Below are positions 22,559-36,801 of a DNA stretch of 64,000 nt, in pieces; the stretch's first letter is position 1; each line of letters begins with the position of its first letter. A program made the position numbers and the translations under genes. This DNA is from Chytridium lagenaria (Eukaryota; Chytridiomycota; Chytridiomycetes; Chytridiales; Chytridiaceae): NCBI GenBank assembly GCA_025449115.1, contig JAHLKC010000036.1, forward strand, positions 186,001 to 250,000, read 5' to 3'. Below the pieces are notes generated by a model. It was given only the letters and a program-made list of their open reading frames with translations, was not told the origin of the DNA and searched no databases.

Positions 22559-25500
22559 TCATTTCTTCTTCGTCTTAACCTGCCCATCATCAACATGCTC
22601 TTCTGCCCATTTTCTGAAGCTGTCCACACGCTGAAAGACCTCAGGAGGAAGCATGTAAAGAAGCGCTGCAGTCCTCCTAATGTCCTCGCCAACACCTCGG
22701 ACAAGCGGTCGTACAAGGGCCAAGTAGAGAACAAGGAGTAAGAAAATGTAAGCAATGGCGAAACCCTGTATACATAAACAAAAAAAGCGTTAGCTGCAAC
22801 TTCGATTTCAAATATGTTCAAGCGACAAATAAAATCAGACTTGCCAGATGAAAGCTCGAAAACCAAGATATAACATGACGGATATTTGTCAAATAAAATG
22901 TTGTGGCTGCCTCATAGGCTGGAGTCAGGTAGTTGAAATCCCACTTCCGTAACGTGTTAATTGTAGCATCGACATCGCTAAGTACAGCCATCCATGCCGT
23001 TTGGTTGCCACTTAAATCTGCCGAAGAAATTCTTCCAAGGACTGATATTACCCTTTTCTGATAAAACTGACTTGCAGCGTGCAAGCCCCTCGTCATGACT
23101 CCAGTTTCGAATGAAGTGCAATCTGCCGGGCTACCCTCAACACATGCATTTTGCATCTCAAGAATGACTTGTGGGGAAGTGTAACCATATGTAAGAACGC
23201 CTTGAAGGTCAAGAGCAGCATTCCCAAAAAGGATTGCATCATCCAGTTCCGCCAACTTGCCCAAAACTAGATTGGAGCGTAAAGAGACTGAATCCGTGTA
23301 GAGAGCAAGAGACGTATTATCTGGCGAAATTCCTCTTGCTAAAGACGCATTCCGAACAAGATCAATAAAGACTTCACGAACAAAAAATGTAGACTCTCTT
23401 AGAAGAATCTGTCGCTGCGATGACCAATAGACGCTAGTTGCGACGTCATCAACGTTTGATAGGTAGACATGCGATAAACCACCGACGACAAAGAAGTGCG
23501 TTGCCGTGATTAAAAAAATCAAAAGAGATTTCAGTAGAACCCGATGCTGGTCTTCAATCGCTTTCCAAAACCATCGGAAGAAAGGGGCTTTTGTGTTTGT
23601 TTCCCCATCTGACAGGCACGACATCTTTCTTGTAGAGTGAATAATATCGCCACCTTTATCTCCATCTTCAGCTGAGGCAAACACCTTCTCCAACGTGAAT
23701 TTGTTGACCATGTTCAAATCTTGGTCTTCTTCATCTTCGTCAGCAGAAAGCACTCGTTCTAAGAAAGTTTGTTAGCTTAGAGAGAATATAGGTATACGCT
23801 TTTGCACTTACGCAAGTGCGATTGATAAATCCCTTTCGCTACTTCCTTCGGAATACTATAAAACATTCGGAGGAAACGTTCCTTATTGTCTTCAATTCTC
23901 ATATAAAGTGGCTGAATAATGCAGAGAAGCAAAATCAGAGATATGGCTGGCCCGATTGAAGAGTAAAGTAGCATCAACGTAGGTAGTCGCTTGCCTAGTC
24001 GTGCAGCCTCTGCTTTGTCTGCTATTGCACAAGAATTCACCACTCTCAAAACCTCATACGGCTGAGAAGGAGGAAAAAGGAAAAGGAAAGAGTGTCAGAA
24101 TATCGTTACAACATCAACACCCACCGCATTTAAAACAACAAATGCAGCTTCCGATTTAAAATCAGGATCTTGGAGGCTCGCCTGAACCAAATATCGCGCA
24201 GACGCTAAAGTTAAGGCCAGGGCTCAAGAGAGACATAGGGATCCGATAACAACCCATCAGGACGTCTTAACCGCGTCGGCGCTTGAGAGCAGGACGCGAC
24301 TACGCTTGCTTTTGTTCTAATCGATAACGAAGCTTTATCCAGCTCATCGCGCGTTGTATTTCCTCTGGTATAGCTGGCAGCAGACTCCCAGAACCACCCA
24401 CTTGTTCTCTCAATGTCGAGAGATCTCGCCGAGTCGGCCACTTGAATCATTTTAACTGAAATATCGTTTTGATATAATATGTTTCCGAGAGCAAAGTTAG
24501 CGTTGTCATAGAATTTGCGATATTCGATGCAAATTATAACGGATATGATTGACAAAATTATGAGGATAACAGCAAACGCATTGCTCAGAAACTGCAATCG
24601 GCGATTCGATTTTTCGTTTTTCAACGTCAGAATCCGTTTGATGTACGATTTTGCAGTTCCTTTGCTATTGCGAGAACTCTGACTTCCTTTTTCATCCTCT
24701 TCGTTTTTGTACTTGGAATTTCTAACACTTCCTTCCTCGTTGTTTTTTGCTCATCCATCCAAAAACGAGGCATGTACCCCTTGTCGTCCCCTTCATTATT
24801 TTGAGAAAGAATCCCCTGTCTCTGAGATAATGCACTTGGACTCTTAACAATTGACCTGCTTGCCTCGTGAGTTTTTGAGATTTTTAAAGGGACTGGCGGA
24901 TTGAATACAGCAGAAGCGCCGTGGGCAACAGAGATATTGTCTTTGCTAACATGGGCCGAAAAGCTCATTGGCATATCAATAGAGCCAGAGGATTCTGTCT
25001 CTTCTTGAATCTTGCCTTCTTGGTTGCTTGCGTGTCTAACTCTGTTTGTAGAGCCTCTACGACCTCCCGAATAAGGGCAACCTCCCGGAATACTAGAATC
25101 TACATTGGCGGTGGGTTGATATTCCTCTTGAAGCTCAGTCCGTTCTACTTTAAACTTTACTCTACAGATCACGCACGAGGCGCCCATTACTTGTACTTGA
25201 TCACCATGGATAAAAACGTCATAATTTAATCCATTAAATGAGTGCTGCAGCTTTAAACCAGTTTTGCTTATAAGCTGTGCACTTGCTTCTTGGGTTGCTC
25301 CTGGAAGCCAGTCCGTTATCTTAGGTCTTCTTTCTGTCTCATCATGACTCCGGAAGATGGCGTTGCTGAAAATAAGTCACCTATGTTTTTTCGTGAAATG
25401 AAGAATTTCAAGGCTGTCGTTCAGTATCAAAAATCCAAGAGATTCGGCTTCTGCCTGAGGCCTGATTACTCCGATAAAGGATTGAGTCCCCTTTGGATCG

Positions 25501-28091
25501 ACGACATGCTTCACACATAACGTAATGGGAAATATGTAGCCTTGTTTACTTAAACCAAGAACTTGACGCGAGCGATCAACCACCTAAATTCCGTATCCAT
25601 AACAATTTAAGCACTAGAGATACCCATATGGTTACATGCAAAAACAAAAATAAGCGCACCTTTGCAAGTCCGGTCTCTAAATACCGCTGAAGGAAGATAT
25701 CGTGAAACTCCGAAAATGGAGATGGAAGAAGCTTATTGATATTTTGCTGCATAAGCTCTTGGCGCTTGTAACCAAAGACTTTTGTCGTCATCACATTGAC
25801 ATTAATGATCTGCCGCGACGAGGTACGATTAGTTTTCAGGTAAGGATAACAATAACGAGATATAATTGTAGAAGTAAAGGAGAGCAGGGAAGCTAAACAC
25901 TGCATACATGTCCGAGATTCTGCCTCTCTCCAGAGATAGTGATGATAACGTTATCTTCTGACAATAGATCCAAATTTATCCCCTGTCCATCCCCAAAGCG
26001 TCACCACTAGAGTTGCTATCCCTCTGATGATGATGCTCTTCTTCCAGCTCGTCTGCGTGGTCCAAAAGATCTTGCCCTTGTTTCGCATCGTTAAGAACAT
26101 TAATGAGAAAGTGGCCATAAAGACGATAAACATGAGGAGCATCCGGTGAGAGTTTAATCAAGGCCATGTAATGATTCTGTGCTGAGGATATAGCGGAAGA
26201 AATGGCAGCACCGTATTTCTGAAGCTTTCGGAATGATGGTTGCTTCTTAAGAAGCTCAGACCAAAAATGGATAATCGCATAAACAGCTTTCTTGTCGAAC
26301 TTTTTTGCTTGCTATTATGAAAACAATAGAATTATAAATAATCTGCAGGCAATTTTCAAAAATAAACATGGATTAAGAGAAACTTGCCTGCATGTTTTGC
26401 TCAAATGCAATAAAATCAATAACATCGCCTCCTGAAAACCTTTCGTTCAAAAGTCTCTGTCTTCGAAATATTAAGTATGACTCGTCAAGTTTCGGATGAA
26501 GTGTTTCGGCACGGGTGTATGTAGCCATGCACTGCGCACGGTTATTTAGATAAGTGAGATGGAATGCCCCGGTAAATATTTGAAGCATGCATGACTTGGG
26601 AATATTCTTTGTAGCAATAACGAATGCCTCCACCAACTCATCCATCAATGCAGATGCTCTTTCATTCGACATTCCCGCCGACTGTCGTGATCCATTCATG
26701 GACATACCGAAACCTGGTCGGCCACGACCGTTTCCTTGTTCAAGGTCTGCGGTACCAGCAAACGCCGTACTGGAATCGCGGTAGAGAAGACCGGAATCCA
26801 TCAAACGGAGTCTGACAAAGAGCTCAAGGGTAAATGGATCTGTAATAGCCGAAATTGGTAAGTTTACAATTCCTCGTTTTCTGGCTTCAACCAAAAACCC
26901 CGCAAAAACGACAGAAATTGGCGCCAGCACTAGATACACAATGCCAAGATCAGAGTTCGGGCGTATCGTCGTAAACAAAAAGCAGAATGAGGCCCAAAAA
27001 AAATTTGTCATTAAGCAAGCCCGGAAGATCGCGTATCGAAAATTATAATAAGGATGTACTAGTGAAGAAAATAAGTGGTTGACAATAAACGGCTTTGCAA
27101 ATAAATGAACAAACCCAAATATATCCAAGTGCTAGCGCCGCTGAAGTTATAACACAAGCGATCGCCATCACCCAAGTAGACATTTGACGTTTTCCAGAAT
27201 TTACTTTGTCAGAGCCGTAAGTCTCAAACACGACTGTCAAAACGGTAAGAAGAGTGCGAACAGTAATATGAAGTAGGTCTAATCGAGCATGAGGGCGGCT
27301 TGCGACGCTTTTTTGTTGGGGTCCGGGTCATAGAAGGTCGCTTTGACACAAAAAGGCGAGACTGAATAACGTTGTTAATATTTCACCTTCTTCCAAAAAC
27401 AAACCAAAACACTTACGCTATGAAGAAAATGATCACAACAACTGTTAAAACACTTTTAGCCATGTGGGCGGTATTCCAGCAAGAACTGAGGTCATAGGAG
27501 TCATCGCAAGTCGTGACAGTTGAGGTCAGAAACCCCAATATAGGAACAAACAGAGCTGACGCCGAGAGTGCCATGGTAGCTCGAAGGAGTTTAAGCGTCC
27601 AAGCGAATCGAAAGCGATTTTGCGAAAACGAGTATCCGACCCAAATAGCGTTGATAAGAACAAGTCCTATGAATGCAAGGATTGCATAAAAAACATTTGA
27701 ATTGCCTTCAACCTAAAAAAGTCAACAAAGTAATTCTTATGGTTTATAAAAGTTTTACCAGCTTGTAAGGCGAAAACCACGCAAGGAGAACTTGAAGCCA
27801 TTCAATTTCACTCTGCCAAGATGCAAGTACGAAACATAAAGGAAAGGCAAGATCTTGCAAGTGATCAATGACGGTTTCTAATAAAATTCGTCAATGCATA
27901 TATAACCAGCTGACGGGAAATGGCCAAACCTATGACGTGCCACACGACTTGATAGTCTGAGTTTTTGCTGGCCATAAAAAGAACCCCAAACAGCCATTTT
28001 TGGCCCGCTTGAGGACGTCGTCAAAGGAAATGTCAGTCCCCTCATCTGCCTCCCCAGGGATGATGACGGTTGCTCCCGCCTTCGACGACAT
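22559..28091 (-). CDS. TmcB/TmcC-like multi-pass PAS sensor protein, array copy 2
   Basis: It starts MSSKAGATVIIPGEADEG, 244 bp upstream of which (downstream in transcription) copy 1 begins. The membrane block includes YYNFRYAIFRACLMTNFFW and PNSDLGIVYLVLAP. The helical region includes HVYRLYGHFLINVLNDAKQG. The PAS domain reads NVMTTKVFGYKRQELMQQNI, SPFSEFHDIFLQRYLETG, VDRSRQVLGLSKQGYIFP. Loop module 1 is followed by the juxtamembrane segment QPLYMRIEDNKERFLRMFY and IPKEVAKGIY; loop module 2 contains QNACVEGSPADC. The C-terminus ends FRKWAEEHVDDG plus a Lys-rich tail at 22559. Frame breaks lie near 28010 (exon 1), 25365, 24690 and in several introns' neighbourhoods. The protein is about 1,600 residues, probably in the plasma or ciliary membrane. 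No output enzyme domain is seen. Confidence 0.85.
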
Positions 28092-29330
28092 GACTATTCG
28101 TAATCGTAAATGAAGAGCGGAGTAACATACACTTTAAAACTAGTCTTTAATAGCCAGCAGATTCGCCCCTTGCCGGCGATCGGCATATGGAACAATGTAG
28201 CCAGACCCAAAACGGAAAATGTATAAATGTATTTTAAACACCGCTTTTTCGGCTTCCACGTAAATCTTATTGATAGGGTTACGTGGGCAACCGGCAAATC
28301 ATCCCGGAAATCCCATACAATACTTTCCTCCCTATGATATAGCATCTGCGGAAAAAATCTTAGAAGCCCTAACAACTGCAAAAGTCCAATGCAATCCGGA
28401 CGAAGATCGCCTATAAACTCTGCGTTTTTGGGGAAACACAATGACCAATTCCGTTACCCAAACTTTCACCACCAACTGACTTGAAAATCCTCATGGAAGG
28501 TGTTTATTAAAATGTTTAGGGAGAGGGAGCCCAGGGTGCTGATGAAGCTAATCTTGTCGCTCACTCTCAACACCGAGAATCTGGAAGAGAAAAAGCGTGG
28601 GGAGGCAGCAGAGAAAAAACGGAGGGTAAGAGCACCACGCGTGGAAGAAGAAAGAAAGGAACTTCTTTAGAGAGAAAACCACAACCGGTTGCCCTGAAAC
28701 CGTAAGGAAACGCGTAAGGCTATCGTTGGAAAAAGATGAGTAACAACCGCAAAATAGAGACAGAATGGAGAAAGAAACTAGCTATGGGGCCCCATTGCAA
28801 GCCTGTAGTCACCCTGACGAAAAATGCCGAGTCCAGAGGAAGGGAACATGCCGGGTATCTAGAGAGAAAGCGGACAGTACGGGTGGGATCAGCACCCTGG
28901 GCTTCCCTTCCTCCAGCAGGTGTTCCGGTGACGGTAAGGGTTGGGTTGCCTGTCGGTCCAGGGTGACTCTTAAGGGGCTGGTCCGATGATAGGGCTCATG
29001 TAATAAAGCAAAATGGAAGACTCAGGGCGTGAATGTTGAGAAACCCATCCAAAAGGTTGGCAGGGTGAAACGTCAACTGGCCTCCAGAGCTTATCCGTCC
29101 GCTAGCTATAAGCAAGTCAACATAGTTTGATTAAAACCCAACCATCGTCGTTGGGATTCCAGCGAGTATCTGATATAAGTGCTTCCTCCAGCAACACGGC
29201 ATTGCTCCAAGATGTCAACGTCCTTAAATTCATCTGGCCAGATGACGTGCCAGCCCGTTACCTGCAGTAGGAATGCAACATCAGCAGGGCCCTGGATGGA
29301 TGAGATTGAGATATAACATGTTAAAACAGC
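28092..29330. other. Start of repeat-rich island, no gene seen
   Basis: Only short frames without conserved motifs are present. The first 350 bp probably include the promoter of array copy 2. The rest (28500-29330) is purine-rich and shows no match inside the window except toward its end, where the dispersed repeat family begins. Confidence 0.4.
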
Positions 29331-30700
29331 TTAATGCGGCAATTTAGAGACATGGTACACTCCTTGACGCGGGATGGAATCCCTTCTTGCAGTACCCCTT
29401 CCCCTTACCACTTTAGCCGGCCTAGTCACTAGGACTAGTGTGTAGGTGTGGTTTTTTGTTCTAATAATCAATACATTCATAAAGAAGGGGAAAAGGAAGG
29501 GAAAAAGCCTCAGGCGCATTAATACATTCATAAAGAAGGAGAAAGGAAGGGAAAAAGACTCAGGCGCAAATTCAAAGTGTCAGAGAGGAAGGATCATCAC
29601 AAAGTAACTCTAACCCTCTCCGAGTAGTGTACTAGGCCAGTAATTGCCGCTGTATACTGTTATAACATGTGCTGTATTCCTCTTGTCCATCTACAGCCTG
29701 CTACTCCCGGACATGTAGCTGGCACAGCATAATACAAAGACAACACAGAGGTTCATATACTACCTCAGCCCTTAAGGACATTGCTCATCTTGATTGTGGT
29801 TCTATCTGGTGGCGTGTTCCAGTACAACTAAATAACACTGGTGAAGTTGTGAGGTTCCCTCTAGTGGCCTCCTCTGCTAAGCCTTGGCATACACAGTGTA
29901 GGTGACAACACTAACTCTCTGGATGTACTCCAGAGTCGAGAATAAAGACCCACTCATCCATTAAGGGATGCAAGGATTTGGTGTGCTGTGGTTTGTGTTT
30001 CGTTCTGATCGGTAGTAGAAGGGGGAAAATGAAGGGAAATGCCTCATAACTCGGTCCAAAGTGACGAGGGGGAAAGGGTCCTACGAGAAGGGATTCCATC
30101 CCGCTCCAAGGAATGTGTCAGGTTCTGTTACTGCTCCTTCTAATCGTTTTAACTTGTTGTTTCTATTGTCTCATCCATCCATGGGCTTCTTACGTGCCGC
30201 TTCTCCCACTCCAAACATCAGGATGGCATATGTCATCAACAAAATAGCAACAGACGTGGTTCTGTGATCTTCTCTTGACCCATCCCTCCCTACCTAGCTT
30301 CAACTAGGGGGTAAGGGAGAAGAGTAAAGGAGTTGCTCCAGCAGAGCAAGTCCACAGAGCACCTAAAGGATGGATGTACTCCGCCGTCTAAGTGATGTTA
30401 GTTGTTGTTTTGGCTGTGCTGTGAGATTATTGGATAACCTCACCCAGAGGCATGAATGCGTCGCTTATATAGATGTCGTGCCCTTATCCTTATTTCCTTG
30501 TTCCCGTTCCATTCTTTTCCCTCTCAGGGGTTCTCATAGTTTTTCCCCATAGATACAAGAGAGGTTTTTATAGAAGGAAGGGCGGTCAATGTGGTATGCC
30601 AACTTATGACATGCTACCATGTTGGTCGAGATGCCTGTTGTTGCTATTTGATTCCCCTTTATGTATTGTTTTATTATTTGTAGAAAGTTAAATAGATTTA
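29331..30700. repeat. Dispersed repeat, composite with inverted segments
   Basis: 29851-30255 matches 46585-47000 in the same orientation at roughly 90 percent or better by eye, sharing aagggatgcaaggatttggt and gaagggattccatcccgctc. 29340-29420 carries part of the same module in reverse orientation. 30255-30375 and about 30570-30690 are reverse complements of 47320-47430 and 47040-47150. No long open frame crosses it. It may be a terminal or untranslated part of a retroelement, since a gag-like frame follows the copy at 46.5 kb. Confidence 0.65.
29470..29567. repeat. 51-bp tandem duplication
   Basis: Two copies of a 51-bp unit starting aatacattcataaagaagg and ending aggcgc lie head to tail (29470-29520 and 29521-29567) with a few small differences. 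Confidence 0.85.
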
Positions 30701-31000
30701 CGTTCACCCCAAAGATCTAGAAGGCCCTCTTGCTTCAGGCCAGCCTCTGGCTGAGCTTTCACCAACCCCTTTTATTATCTATAGTGTATTGAATGTTGCC
30801 AGCGGGTGCTCAGGTGATGGCGTCGCCGGGAGAGACCACAACTCAGACCAAGATGAACTTCTAAGAAGGTATGAGCAGTAGAAATACGCCATATTTGCAT
30901 GATTTCTTCGAGGGTCTGGTCATAGAACTGTGGAAAATTACATTATTCACATGGCCTATGGCTCATATGGACATTTTGTCTAAGTCTGTTGAGTTCCTTT

Positions 31001-31583
31001 TGTTAAATCCTGTTCATACGCAACCAATTTAATAAACTGCTTTACTTAAGTCGTCATGTTTAAATGTTTATTGATTTGGTTAGATGAAAATTTTCACGCC
31101 ATTTGGCGTAAGTTTTCTAAAGACACGCTAATCATCTCTGCTACTTAACTACATCACATATTATGATTTGGGCCCAACTTACACTAACTATCGTTGCAAA
31201 ATAATCATCAACCTCGGTGATATCCACCGAACTAAGGGTTGTAGTTTTGCAAGGGTATGTTAGTGTAAGTGAGGAAATCATATTATCTGCATGAAAGTCA
31301 TAGTTAAAAGAACTTAAAAATCAGAAATTTCTGGTTACACAAACATTATTTTGACCGTAAATTAATTTGTCACTTAAAGGGTGATATTCCCTTCAACGCG
31401 AAGGAGATAAAATGACCTTAGAAGGAAAGAACTTGCACAGTTCCCCTTTCAACGAGACTTCCTGTTTAAGCACAAACAGCACACTGTTGCCTATAAAACG
31501 GCCAGGTGATTTCTTGTTCAATCCAAGATTTTCACTACTATTTTATTCCTCTCCTCACTTACACTGACGTTCCCACTCTGACA
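31001..31583 (+). repeat. Left LTR of the copia element
   Basis: 583 bp, starting TGTTAAATCC and ending CTCTGACA. It is the same as the right LTR except for three small deletions (AGC near 31316, T near 31496 and C near 31512, relative to the right copy). A TATAAAA-like motif near 31492 may be the element promoter. No convincing primer-binding site was identified directly after the LTR. Confidence 0.95.
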
Positions 31584-31612
31584 CAAAACTACCTTAAGTT
31601 TGGTACATCACC

Positions 31613-32990
31613 ATGTCTACTACCACTTCCCTTTCTTCAACTGGCTCTTCCATTCTTCGTCCGCCGAGGTTTAAGGGCACCACTGTTGTTGAGTTTGATG
31701 AACACATGAGGAAAGTGCGTATTTACGCGCAATCCAAAGGTGTTGCTCATCTTTACGATGCTGGTATTGTTATTCCTCCTCCCGTTGCTCCTCCCGTCAT
31801 TCCCGCTCCTGGCGATCCACCTGTTTGTTCCAGCTGATCCCGCTGATTTTGAGGATTTCCGACTCCTCATGGCTAACTGGACCGCTCGGTCTAATAGCTA
31901 CCAACAAGAGCGTGCACACTTTGATCGTGAACTCACGCGTCGGGAGAAGGCTTTGCAGTCCAACGAGGTTGCAAAGGCTATCCTTGATGAGTGTTTTCAA
32001 TCCGGTGATCGAAAACGTGTTGAAGGATTGGTGACGCTTCCGAGCAAGTAACTGCCCTTCGTCAGCTCTATACTGTTGGAAATCTGGACGGTCAGGCTGG
32101 ACAGCAGTGGAACGTGCGATGGTCCCAACTCCAACTTCGTGAATCAGCTTCCCTTCAGGAGATCATCACTTACCTGGAGTCAGTCATTGACTTGGTGGAA
32201 GCTCACGAGCGGATCTACGCGACCGACACCGACAAACGGCAAATGCTCGATCTTCTTGTCGCCAAGTTCACCCATAACACTCCATCTGTCCCTGAATTCA
32301 CTGGCCTTGCCGTCAAGGTCAATGATGGTGGCTCGGCATCCTTCCTTCCTGCTCTCGCTGAGGGTGCTCCGGCACCTGCTAACTACTACACCCAAGGTGT
32401 GGACCAGTTTAAGACGAAAGTGCAAACAGCTTTGAAGCAACTTGAAGCCAATGCATCTTTGTCTGAAAACCACGTCCTTAACGCCAGGGCTCGTAAAGCA
32501 AAAGTTGAGAGCAAGAAAAGGAAAACGCCGAAGTCATCGCTGCGGGAGATCAAGCACTGCACCATCCACGGTGAATGCTTTCATGATGATCGCGAGTGTC
32601 GCGCCCAAAAGGGTTCTAAACAGAACTCCAAGGGTCGGGTGACAAGCAGAAGAAGCAGCATAACACGCCAACGTCAAAGTCTCATTGTGGAATCTGCAAG
32701 AAGGAGCATAAGGCTGAGGACTGCCCTGTTCTCAAGTCGATCATCGCCGACGCCAAGCAAGCAAAGACAAGATCCGACGCAATGGAGGTGGACGACAACA
32801 ATACAACCAAACCGACAGCCACCAAGGCCAAGACAAAAGCCAATCACGTTGAGATTCCTCTCAGCAATGATGACATCACGGCAATCGTCAAACGGCACTT
32901 CAAAGGCAATCGCGTTCGGCATCAACAGTCTATTGAGACCATTCCAAGTGAGGTAAACGATCAGATCGTTGCTGAACTTAAGGCTCATAA
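31613..32990 (+). CDS. Copia gag-like region, frame-broken
   Basis: The ATG at 31613 opens MSTTTSLSSTGSSILRPPRF and FDEHMRKVRIYAQSKG, a typical short copia capsid start. The protein continues in other frames after breaks near 31815, 32045 and 32640. It includes WTARSNSYQQERAHFDREL, LRESASLQEIITYLESV and two Cys/His clusters, HCTIHGECFHDDREC and HCGICKKEHKAEDC, the latter resembling a nucleocapsid zinc knuckle. It ends in a basic/acidic linker before the protease. The last shift into pol (near 32990) is -1 in sense and could be programmed or an error. Confidence 0.75.
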
Positions 32991-32999
32991 GGCTCTAAC

Positions 33000-35900
33000 G
33001 TCAAAGTCGGATCTCTCATTGACTCAGGTGCATCCACTTGGATGACACCGGATGAGAACCTCTTTGAACGACTCCACTATCTTCCCGCAGACAGTGAAGG
33101 CAAGGTTTACCTTGCAGATGATAGAACCGTACCTGTCCGCGGGTATGGGGATATTGTCTACACGTTTGGTGATCATCAACGCGTCATCAAAAACGTTCTC
33201 TTTGTTCCTGACCTTGCAGAACCACTCTGCTCTGTCCTTGGGATGATTGAGGGATCCCAGGATCTTATCGTCTTCTCCGCCGACGAGGTATACTTATATC
33301 TTAACAGAGAAGGCAGGAGTATCAATATCGGCCGCCGTGTTGGTGACCTTTACCACCTACTCTCATCATACTCCACGGCTCCGGCTCCGATGGATACAAC
33401 GGTTGAAGCCCACCGAGCATCTTCAACCGTCATGGACGCTTCTCAGCCCATTCACCCTTCGTCTGACCAGGACTTTGATCTCGAGACCTGGATTGAGTGT
33501 TGCAACACTACAGACGCGGAAGGTCACAGTACTGGAGTCCCTTTAGGGAACGCAGTCAGTACCGACGCAAGTGACGCTGAACTTATTGACTTCGATGTAA
33601 GTTTAGTCAAACCGATTATAGTCGCTCACACTAATCGTACTTCTACAGCTGGACTTCTAGAAAGAAGAACAGACGCGTTCATAAAGGAGATCGTTTTACT
33701 GCACAAACGATTTGGACACGTTCATCCCCGAATTATCATTCGAACGATGACTCATGTAGATGCACAGTTAAATAAACTGCATTTTGACGCACAAACCATT
33801 GATTTCATTAACTCCTCAATTATTGAAAACTGTTTAATCTGCGCTCAAAACAAAGCCGTCCAGCGTCCAATATACGCGACGACGCATCCAGCAACACGGA
33901 AACTTTTCCGACTTCACGCTGATACAGTATCTCTACCGTGTCAAAGCATACAACGTGAACATTACTGGATACCTTTCGTTGACGAATATACTCGCTTCAT
34001 AAACATCCGCTTTGTGAATGATAAGTCGCAATCGTCTCCGCTCACAATTTCTATGATCCGTCAATTAGAGAATGAATCAGGAGAACACGTCGCTGAACTC
34101 CGAACCGATTCTGGTGAAATCCTCACGAATACTCTTCGTGATTTCTGCTCTAACAAACTTCCACCTATATCTGTTGTTCCATCACCACCCTATTCGAAAG
34201 AATTCAACGGGTTAGCTGAACGATCAATTCGAAGTTTGAAAATCATCGCCTCATGTATGCTTACACAGGCAAAGCTGCCTATGTCATTATACTCGTATGC
34301 ACTAGAGTATGGTGCATTAACGAAGAACGTCCTATGGCATTCAACCATTAAGGATATTCCATACAGACGATTTCTCAATCGTCAACCAGATTTATCCAAA
34401 ATCCATGCCTTCGGCACTCTTGTTAGCATATATTTGTTTAAGGAACAGCGCCGGCATTAAGAACAATGCTAAAACAGAGTTAGGATTATTTCTGGGGTAT
34501 GAAGGACAATCAATGAAAATTGTAACTGTCTATAATTACGGACCCAACGCGTCCAAAATTATTATCACGTCTACTTTCATAAGACGTGTTCTTGTTATCA
34601 ACTAGCCAGAAAACCCTCGAACAAGCATTGTTCACGTATCCTCTGAAATCTCTACATGCACCAGACGCAGAAAGAGAAAGAACACATCTGGGAATCACCT
34701 ATAGGATACAATGCTAGACACTTCCATTCCACTGACGAAGTAGATGATGACGACGAAACTGAATACACGATCACCTTTGATCCAGTTACGTTAATCATAC
34801 CGTCAGCTAGCGAACATCAACCGTCACCTGAACCAAGTTCAGACAGCTCGCGGGACCTTCCTTCAGTCCTCTTTCGTTAATAACGAAGATGCAGACTCTC
34901 ATCAGACAGAGGAGCATATTGATGATGAACTCAACGAAGGGATTGAACCCCCAGGAGTCCAGAACGTCATCTGATTCCGAAAGCGATGATGGAGTATACA
35001 CGCGGACCGATCATGGCGCCTGCGCCAGAATGGTCCAAAATACTCAGATCACTTTGAGAATGAAGAAGCACATAGAGTGCGTCACTCTCCGCGGCACACA
35101 TGTCTTCCGACTCCAGCTCCAAGCTCCGTTCCACTGAACGGATTCAATGTCAGCTATCAAACCTCTCCCATCTACGTGGAAGAAGCTATGTCTCGGCCTG
35201 ATGAAGCCAAATACTGGTATGCCGCTATGCTTCGAGAGTACAATGAGCTCAAAGACAGAGGAACATGGGAAGAAGTGGTCTTACCCGACAACGCACATCT
35301 TATCGATGGTCGTTGGGTCTTTGATCACAAGTTCGACCAAGAAGGCTACTTGATCCGTTTCAAAGCCCGATGGGTCGCTCGGGGTTTTAGCCAAATTCCG
35401 AACGTGGAATACACCGAAGTCTACTCCCCAGTAGCAAACTCAAAGACTATCCGTTTCTTCTTAGCACTTGGGGTTTTACTCAATCTGTTTATCTATCAGA
35501 TAGATATCACAGGTGCATACCTCAACGGAACCTTACACGAGCTTAATTACTTAATTATGCCTCATGGTTTCGAGCGATTCACAGAAGACGGAACTCCTTA
35601 TGTCTGCAAGCTTATTCAAGCTCTTTACGGTTTACACCAATCAGGAAGAGAGTGGTACAATACTCTTAAACAATGGTATTCAGAAAACGGTTTTACTATC
35701 AATCGTGCTGATGTCTGCCATTTCCTGAAGTATTGAGGAATTCGATTGTTTAGTCCATACTATTCAATATGTCGATGACATCATTATACTCGCTGAACGC
35801 GAATCAGCTATCAAACAATTCATTGCACGCGCCGATGAAAGGTTTAAAGTTGGTTCCTCAGGCGCGGTGGACTGGATAACAAAATCCAAGTCATTCGTAA

Positions 35901-36778
35901 AGATAACGGTACTTTTATTTGCCAACAGTTCTACACTCGGCATTTATTAGAATCATGCGGCTTATGGGAAACCGGTGTTACGGCTAAGCCAACCCCTATG
36001 GCTGTCAACTGGAAACATGATCCAGATGCTAAGCCACTCACACCAGATGGCCAAACACAGTATCGATCACTATTACAACGTATCGCGTATCTTGCACAGA
36101 AAACGCGACCTGATCTTGCGTTCGTAATAAGCAAACTCGGCCAATATCAGGCCAAACCCAATGAACACGACTTCGCTGCGGTTATACGAGTTTTACGCTA
36201 TCTCATCGGTACTTAGACATGGGTCTTTTCTACACAAAAGCTCATACAAAGACAATCTCACGATTGCAAAACGGCGAACACGTTATCACAAGTCTCACTG
36301 AAGTTCCCATCTGTTATGCAGACGCAAGTCATGCCTGCGAAGATGACTTCAGATCACGTACCGGTTACGTTGTTTTATTCGGTGGAGCCGCCATCTCCTG
36401 GCAATCCAAAAAGCAAACAGTTGTAGCTCAATCCTCGAGTGAAGCTGAACTTATCGCTTTAACGAAGCTACACGCGAAATGATTTGGTATCAAAACTTGA
36501 TGACAGAATCTCGTCTGACACATCCCGGTGTGTCCGTGATTTATCAAGATAACGATTCTACCATAGACATCGCGAAAAACCCGCTTCATCACCACCGTGT
36601 TAAACACATCAACGTTAAACACCGCTACATTAACCAGCAAATCGACGAAAAGCGAATTGAACTCTGGTACTGTTGGTCAGAAAACATGATCGCGGATCTT
36701 TTCACAAAGCCGCTCAACGCGTCAACACACGCTAGACATTGTAAAAGCATGGGTTTGTTCCGACAAGCCGAACTTTAA
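33000..36778 (+). CDS. Copia pol region: protease, integrase, reverse transcriptase, RNase H (frame-broken)
   Basis: The protease motif DSGAS is at 33021-33035. The GAG-pre-integrase zinc site has HKRFGH and CLIC. The integrase catalytic triad is visible as Asp (33921), Asp in RTDSG (34107) and Glu in GLAERS (34218). The RT domain starts near 35160 (KYWYAAMLREYNELKDRGTW), with KARWVARGFSQ, ITGAYLNG and the YVDD active site at 35768-35779. RNase H has YADASHACEDD and SSEAELIAL and ends near LFTKPLN. The first 472-codon block (33042-34460) is intact; later breaks lie near 34450, 34610, 34880, 35060, 35735, 35870, 36215 and 36475. All catalytic motifs are kept, so the breaks look young or artefactual. 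Confidence 0.88.
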
Positions 36779-36801
36779 TAGAGCCGCAGTTTTCTTAAAT
36801 T

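Noticed and set aside
28094..28441. 115-codon minus-strand ORF upstream of array copy 2
   Set aside because: No conserved motif, and it occupies the expected promoter of array copy 2.
29420..29570. CRISPR-like repeats
   Set aside because: Only two tandem copies without spacers, in a eukaryotic genome.
31584..31612. tRNA primer-binding site of the copia element
   Set aside because: The bases just after the left LTR do not clearly match an initiator-tRNA half site, so none is claimed.
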